From Macrophomina tecta (taxonomy: Eukaryota > Ascomycota > Dothideomycetes > Botryosphaeriales > Botryosphaeriaceae): a stretch of 64,000 nt of DNA. The notes under the pieces are model-generated. The model was not told where the DNA came from. It was given only the letters and a program-made list of their open reading frames with translations, and ran no database searches. The translations under genes were made by a program, and so were the position numbers. The DNA is taken from NCBI GenBank assembly GCA_024180945.1, contig JAKSGN010000043.1, positions 124,001 through 188,000 of the forward strand, in the 5' to 3' direction. This document shows, in pieces, positions 59,722-64,000 of this stretch (its first letter is position 1; each line of letters opens with the position of its first letter).

Positions 59722-62700
59722 CTAATTGTGGAGTAGGGAAAGTCCAATGGCCGTAACGAAATGAGCGTGCTTCTGGCGAGGTAGGGCTTTAGTAAGACCG
59801 TCTGCTAACATTACTGCTGTAGGCGTTTACTGAAGGTGAACGTTGCCTGCTTGGGCTTCCTGGCGCAGCTAATGGTGGTGAATATCCACATGACGTAGCT
59901 TGGTGTTGAGCTTCCCAATGCTTTCCTGCATGAGCCGAAGCGTTTGCGTATTGTCGTACTGTATTTTGATTTGGTGGCCTGGATCGAATTGCACTCCTCT
60001 GAAAAGGCGTTTCCACTAGAAGCATTGCTTGGCGGCTTCTGATAAGGTAAGAAGCTCGGCTTCGGTGGTTGAAGTTGTAATAGTAGGCTGCTTAATAGCC
60101 TTCCAATTAACAGCTGCTCCGAACATGGTGATAATCGAGCCTTGGTGGCTGCGGCGCGTGTCCGGATCATTAGTAAATGCTGCATTACTGCTAATGGTAA
60201 AGATATTGTTTTCGTTCTTATAGTTGCCCTGAAAGAATAAGGCGAGCTTCTTGGTTTCTGCTAAATAGCTAAGGAGCCTTTGGGAGAGCTTAAGGTGGCG
60301 AGGAGACGGATTGGTAAGGTAAGATGATAGTGCGGAACAGGCGTACGTAATATCTACCCTTGTGCTGGTGGCCGCAAATTGTGCTGAGCTAATTCTGCTT
60401 TGATAGAGGTGAATGTCTTGCGCGCTTGCGTGCGTGTCTTGGTTCGCTTGAAGTACTTTATCTGAAGGAAGCGGTGTTGAAGGAAAGTGATTTTCACTAA
60501 TACCGTAGCGAGTGATAAGGCCAGAGATATATGATTTCTGGGAGAGCTATAAGAGCCTCTGCTCTCGGTCCCTTATAATGCGTAAGGCTAGGAACTATTG
60601 TGCTTCTCCTAGAATTCTTATCTCGTAGCGTTTAAGTAGGTCTTCTTGGAAAGCGTCTGCAAAAGGTTTATCTCGCTTGTGGTATGCCATAATAACGTCA
60701 TCTATAAAGAAGAAGACGAACAGGCGATCGTTTGAGTATAGGCAAGGGGCATTAGGCACCTGAGTTAAACCGAGCTCTTCTAAGGATTTGTAGAAGTGTC
60801 GTTGCTAGAGAGCTGGTGACTCCTTAAGGCTATAAAGCGCTCGAAGTAAACGAAGGATTTGGCCTTGTTTAAGCTTTAGTCCTTCTGGAGGTCGATAGTA
60901 TGTCTTTTCCTTAAGTGGAACGTGAGGGAATGCGTTTATAACGTCGTATTGGCGCATTTCTAAGTCAAAAGCGCAGATGATGGCAATTAGGGCTTGGAAA
61001 ATCCGAAAGGCAAGGGTAGCTGTATAAGTGTCCTGCTGAGTAGCTTGAAGGTCTTCTCTTACATAGATGCGTGCTTTAACCTTAGTGAGCCAGCCGTGTT
61101 TATTAAGCTTATACTTAAATACCTAGGTAAGTGGAATAATATCCTTACTAAGGCTTTTTGCTTTACTGAGTGCTGCTGTTTCCTATACCCCCTTGCCCTG
61201 AAGTTCCTGGAGTTCTGTTTGGATTGCCTCCAGTAGGTGGGTTTTCATTGGGTGGTTGAAAATGTCCTTGTAGAAACGAGGTTTAGGTGGCAGTTGATCT
61301 CGGTGAATGCGTGGTAGGCCTGTAGGCGATGCTTGCGCTTTTGCTGTAGTAGATTCCTGGAAAGATGCGAGAAAAGACGTAAACAGCATTTGGTAACTGA
61401 ACATATTATCATGAATTGACGTAATATACGCATCTTTGCGTGAGTTGCGAGTCCTTGATCCGTGGATAATCAGGTTTGGATTAATATCCGCTACAATATC
61501 ACGTCCTCTTGGGGCACGGTTTCCTCTAGCAGCGCCTGGATTAGGTGGATTCTCGTATTGGACTGGTATAAGCTGGCCGAGTCCTCGTGATTGTTGATTC
61601 TGTTGATCTTCACCCCCTAAGCCTTGAGAGGCTAAGCCTTGAGAGGCTTGTTGTTGGACTGGAGTGGATCGATCTGGTAATGCATGATCTGAAGGATCTG
61701 GTGTTTGTTCATTATGAATTGAGCCTGCTTGTAGGCTGCTTTTCGCATGCTGTTCGCGTGCTAGGCCTTTACTGGTTGATTCTGAAGGGCTTGGTAGATA
61801 ATTCAGTTGTGCTCCTTGTGCTTGGGCGCCTAGGTGGCTGCCTTGAGTTTCTGGAGTTTCTTGAGTTGATTGAATTGGAGCCGGTGATGGCTCATTACTA
61901 AGGTCAAAGAAGACCTCAGAATCCTAATCTGAGGGGATAATATCCTCCTCATAAAGCGTAATACGAGGAATAACTACCTCTTGCTCTTGATTTTGCTCCT
62001 GTTGCTGCAGAGCGAGTATCTTTTCTAGATCCTCTGGAGAGAACTTGCTGGATTTGTTAAAGGTGACGTCTCTTGAGCGTACTACTCGGTCCTTTGGAGG
62101 ATGCTAGATTCTGTAGATGTTGGTGGAGTTATATCCAACTAAATATCCGATAAGGACACGTTTATCTAGCTTATTACTGCGTGGAATGTTCTTTAGTAGT
62201 GAGTAGGCTTTATAGCTATAAACTCGAAGGTGAGCTACTTTTGGCTTCTTGCTATGGACACGCTCAAATGGCGTTTTCCAATGGTGGCGCTTTATTGGAG
62301 TTCTATTGTGGATGTAGACTGCTGCCTTGATAATTTCAGGCTATAGGTGCTTAGGCAGGTTGGTACTAACTCGCAATGATCTTGCTTTGATGATGATTGA
62401 GTGCCCTAAACGCTCTGATGCGCCGTTCTGCTGAGGGGTATACGGAGCTGATACTTTATGGGTAACTCCCTGCTGCTTAAGCTGCTGCTTAAAGGCTCGT
62501 GTAAGCGACACTTCTTTATCTGATCTAAGAAAGGCTACTGATTTGCCAAATCTTGTCTTGATTATTTGGATGATGTTGAGAAGGTGCTGGGTGCACTCAT
62601 CCTTAGTTGCGTGAGTGACCGCAAAAGTGAATTTGGTGGAAGCGCATTTAAGATGCGTAATCCATTGGTGGCCGTTGTTGGCTCGTGTCATGTGTGTTAA

Positions 62701-64000
62701 GTCAAATGAGACTCGAAAGAATACTTCTTCTGATGATTTCTCTGGTTGTATGGATCGAGAGATCTGCTGTTGTGCCTTAGTGCGTGCGTATACATCATAG
62801 TGATCAGGTAACTGCTGATCGGTAATTATGGCTCCTTGTACTGCCTGTGGCAAGGCTCGAATAGCTCTTTGGCCTGTATGTGTAAAGATTTCATGCTATT
62901 GTGTGGCTGGCAACGAGCGATTAGTAATGTTTAATACTATAGCTAGTAGATTATCTACTTTCTTATATTCTATAAAGAAGTAGTTTTAAGCGAAGATTAG
63001 ATAGGCTATAATAAAGTTCTCTAAGTAGAGGTATATACGTTCTATATCTAACTCGATTCTCTTTTCTCTTGCCTTAGTAATAGAGACGAGGTTTACTATA
63101 AATAAGGATACGTAGGCTACGTCTATAAGCTTAATAGTACGTGGGCCCTTATAGTTAGTAGTATACACTAGTACCTTACTAAATGACTCGATTTTAACCG
63201 TAGAGTTTCCTAATATAATATAGTTATCTAGCCCTACGTCCCTTGTTTTAGTATAGCGACTCTTTATGTACTAATTATAGATATAGTGTGTTGTGCTAGT
63301 ATCGGCGATCTATAAGAGATTAAGAGTTATAGGCCTTAAAATACGTTATACACTAAATAATAAGGTAACTACTACTAGAAAGAATAATATTTTCTTTTCT
63401 CTTTTACTTAGTTTTAGCTCTTATTTCTTTTAAGGAGCGTTATCCTACTTTTTCTAGCTTTGGCCGTAATTTTAGCTATTTTTAAACTATTTAATAGAGC
63501 GTTTAACTCTTTTCTTAATCTATGGATCCTCGAGTGCCTTATTAACTTTATCTTAAATCTCCTAGTTTAGTGTCTAATCTGCTAGTCTAGCCTCTAGATT
63601 ATAGTATCTATATTTATCGTAGAAGTAATTCTCGCTATATAAGCAGGCGGGTAGCTTTCTTTCCTACTTTTTATTTCTTAGTAAAGCGGTAAAGGCTGCT
63701 TTAGTAGCCTTTAAATTCTTAGCTATATTTTAGCGTAAGTAGTTTCGATAGTTAATAATTATTTTATAAAGCGACCTATTAAGCTCGTTATACTAAAGCT
63801 TAATTTTATAGGCTAAGGCCTAGTAAGTATTAAGAGGGGTAAGCGCCTTAAGAAAGGTGATCTTTTCTTAATTACCTATAATCTCTAGAAGTTCAAGCTT
63901 CTCTACCTTAAATAGAGTCTCTTTCTATTATAAGAGCTATTTATTAATATTCTAACTACTTAGAGGCTTCTTAAGCTAGTAAAGCTTATTAATAATAAGC
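59722..64000 (-). pseudogene. E2 Copia polyprotein: Gag part, protease, integrase, RT, RNase H
   Basis: Minus strand, stop at 59722-59724. From the C-terminus: RNase H (about 59780-60200; STTEAELLTLSEAAK, TKLRHVDIHHHWL, MLADGLTKALPRQ); RT (about 60400-61400) with intact F-I-D-D near 60697-60708, PLKEKTYYRPPEGLK and ALYSLKESP; a Gln/Gly/Pro linker (about 61450-61900); integrase (62341-62853: VSFDLTHM, RSDKEVS, SAPYTPQQNGASERL); a pre-integrase W-H...GH-like motif with Trp turned to TAG near 62893; protease (about 63283-63310, IADTSTTHYI in place of D-T-G-A); a possible Gag zinc-knuckle remnant near 63600-63650. All domains tested share one phase. Stops are RIP-type and rare left of 62925. Confidence 0.88.

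Larger units (their letters stand above)
59167..64000 (-). mobile_element. Copia LTR retrotransposon E2 (reverse), 5' end outside window
   Basis: Begins with its 3' LTR at 59167; polyprotein phase runs continuously to at least 63300. From 59167 to about 62925 it is nearly free of RIP; beyond 62925 it is strongly mutated although the protein continues in the same phase. Inserted in E1, since E1 is collinear with it and stops exactly at its LTR. Confidence 0.9.

Noticed and set aside
59811..60185. 124-aa minus-strand frame in E2
   Set aside because: Out of phase with the Copia polyprotein; the RNase H motifs lie in the other phase.
1..64000. Giant Starship-type cargo element or a centromere
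   Set aside because: No tyrosine recombinase captain gene or host cargo genes seen; the AT-rich nest could be pericentromeric but nothing in the sequence proves it.

Overview
This window is a heterochromatic transposon graveyard from a filamentous ascomycete (Pezizomycotina-like). No ordinary host gene, tRNA or rRNA was recognised; essentially every base can be assigned to a transposable element. The organism call rests on fungal-type Gypsy and Copia LTR retrotransposons, a hAT transposon with a short fungal-style intron, and pervasive RIP-like mutation (C-to-T on both strands). TpA is very frequent, CpA/TpG is scarce, and old reading frames stay in phase while CAG, CAA and TGG codons have become TAG or TAA.

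The layout is a nest. The outermost element is a reverse-strand Gypsy copy A' (31571-38235, continuing past both window edges). Its forward-strand relative A (1-31570) abuts it at 31570/31571. Inside A sit a 612-bp solo LTR (350-961) and a second Gypsy family, B (2307-24082). Inside B sit an 11.9-kb Gypsy element C (2709-14574) and an apparently intact hAT transposon (14786-17510). On the right, a reverse copy of B (B', 38236-55836) is inserted in A'. B' is split by a 12.6-kb A-family element D (40429-53013) and cut at 55836 by a reverse Copia element E1 (55837-59166). E1 is cut by a younger Copia copy E2 (59167 to past 64000). Target-site duplications support most joins: CCTAG for B, CCTAG/CCCAG for C, GGCGAAAC for hAT, ACGT for D, TACGC/TATGC for the solo LTR.

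Elements A and D share an unusual plan: LTR, gag-protease, RT-RNase H-integrase, then a separate ORF of about 1,093 codons of unknown function, then LTR. Element C has an analogous plan with an unrelated ORF of about 1,095 codons; this one carries a recognisable BRCT domain and lies downstream of, and in phase with, an integrase chromodomain. Element B has a chromodomain and a short antisense ORF behind pol. A 26-bp palindrome recurs in A, A', D, E1 and E2, and in A and D it forms an in-frame 45-bp tandem repeat between protease and RT.

Most genes are dead. The exception is the hAT transposase (746 aa after removing a 53-nt intron), which is uninterrupted and shows no RIP. The 3' portions of C, D and E2 are much less mutated than their 5' portions. 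All protein and family calls were made by eye from conceptual translation; no database search was run.
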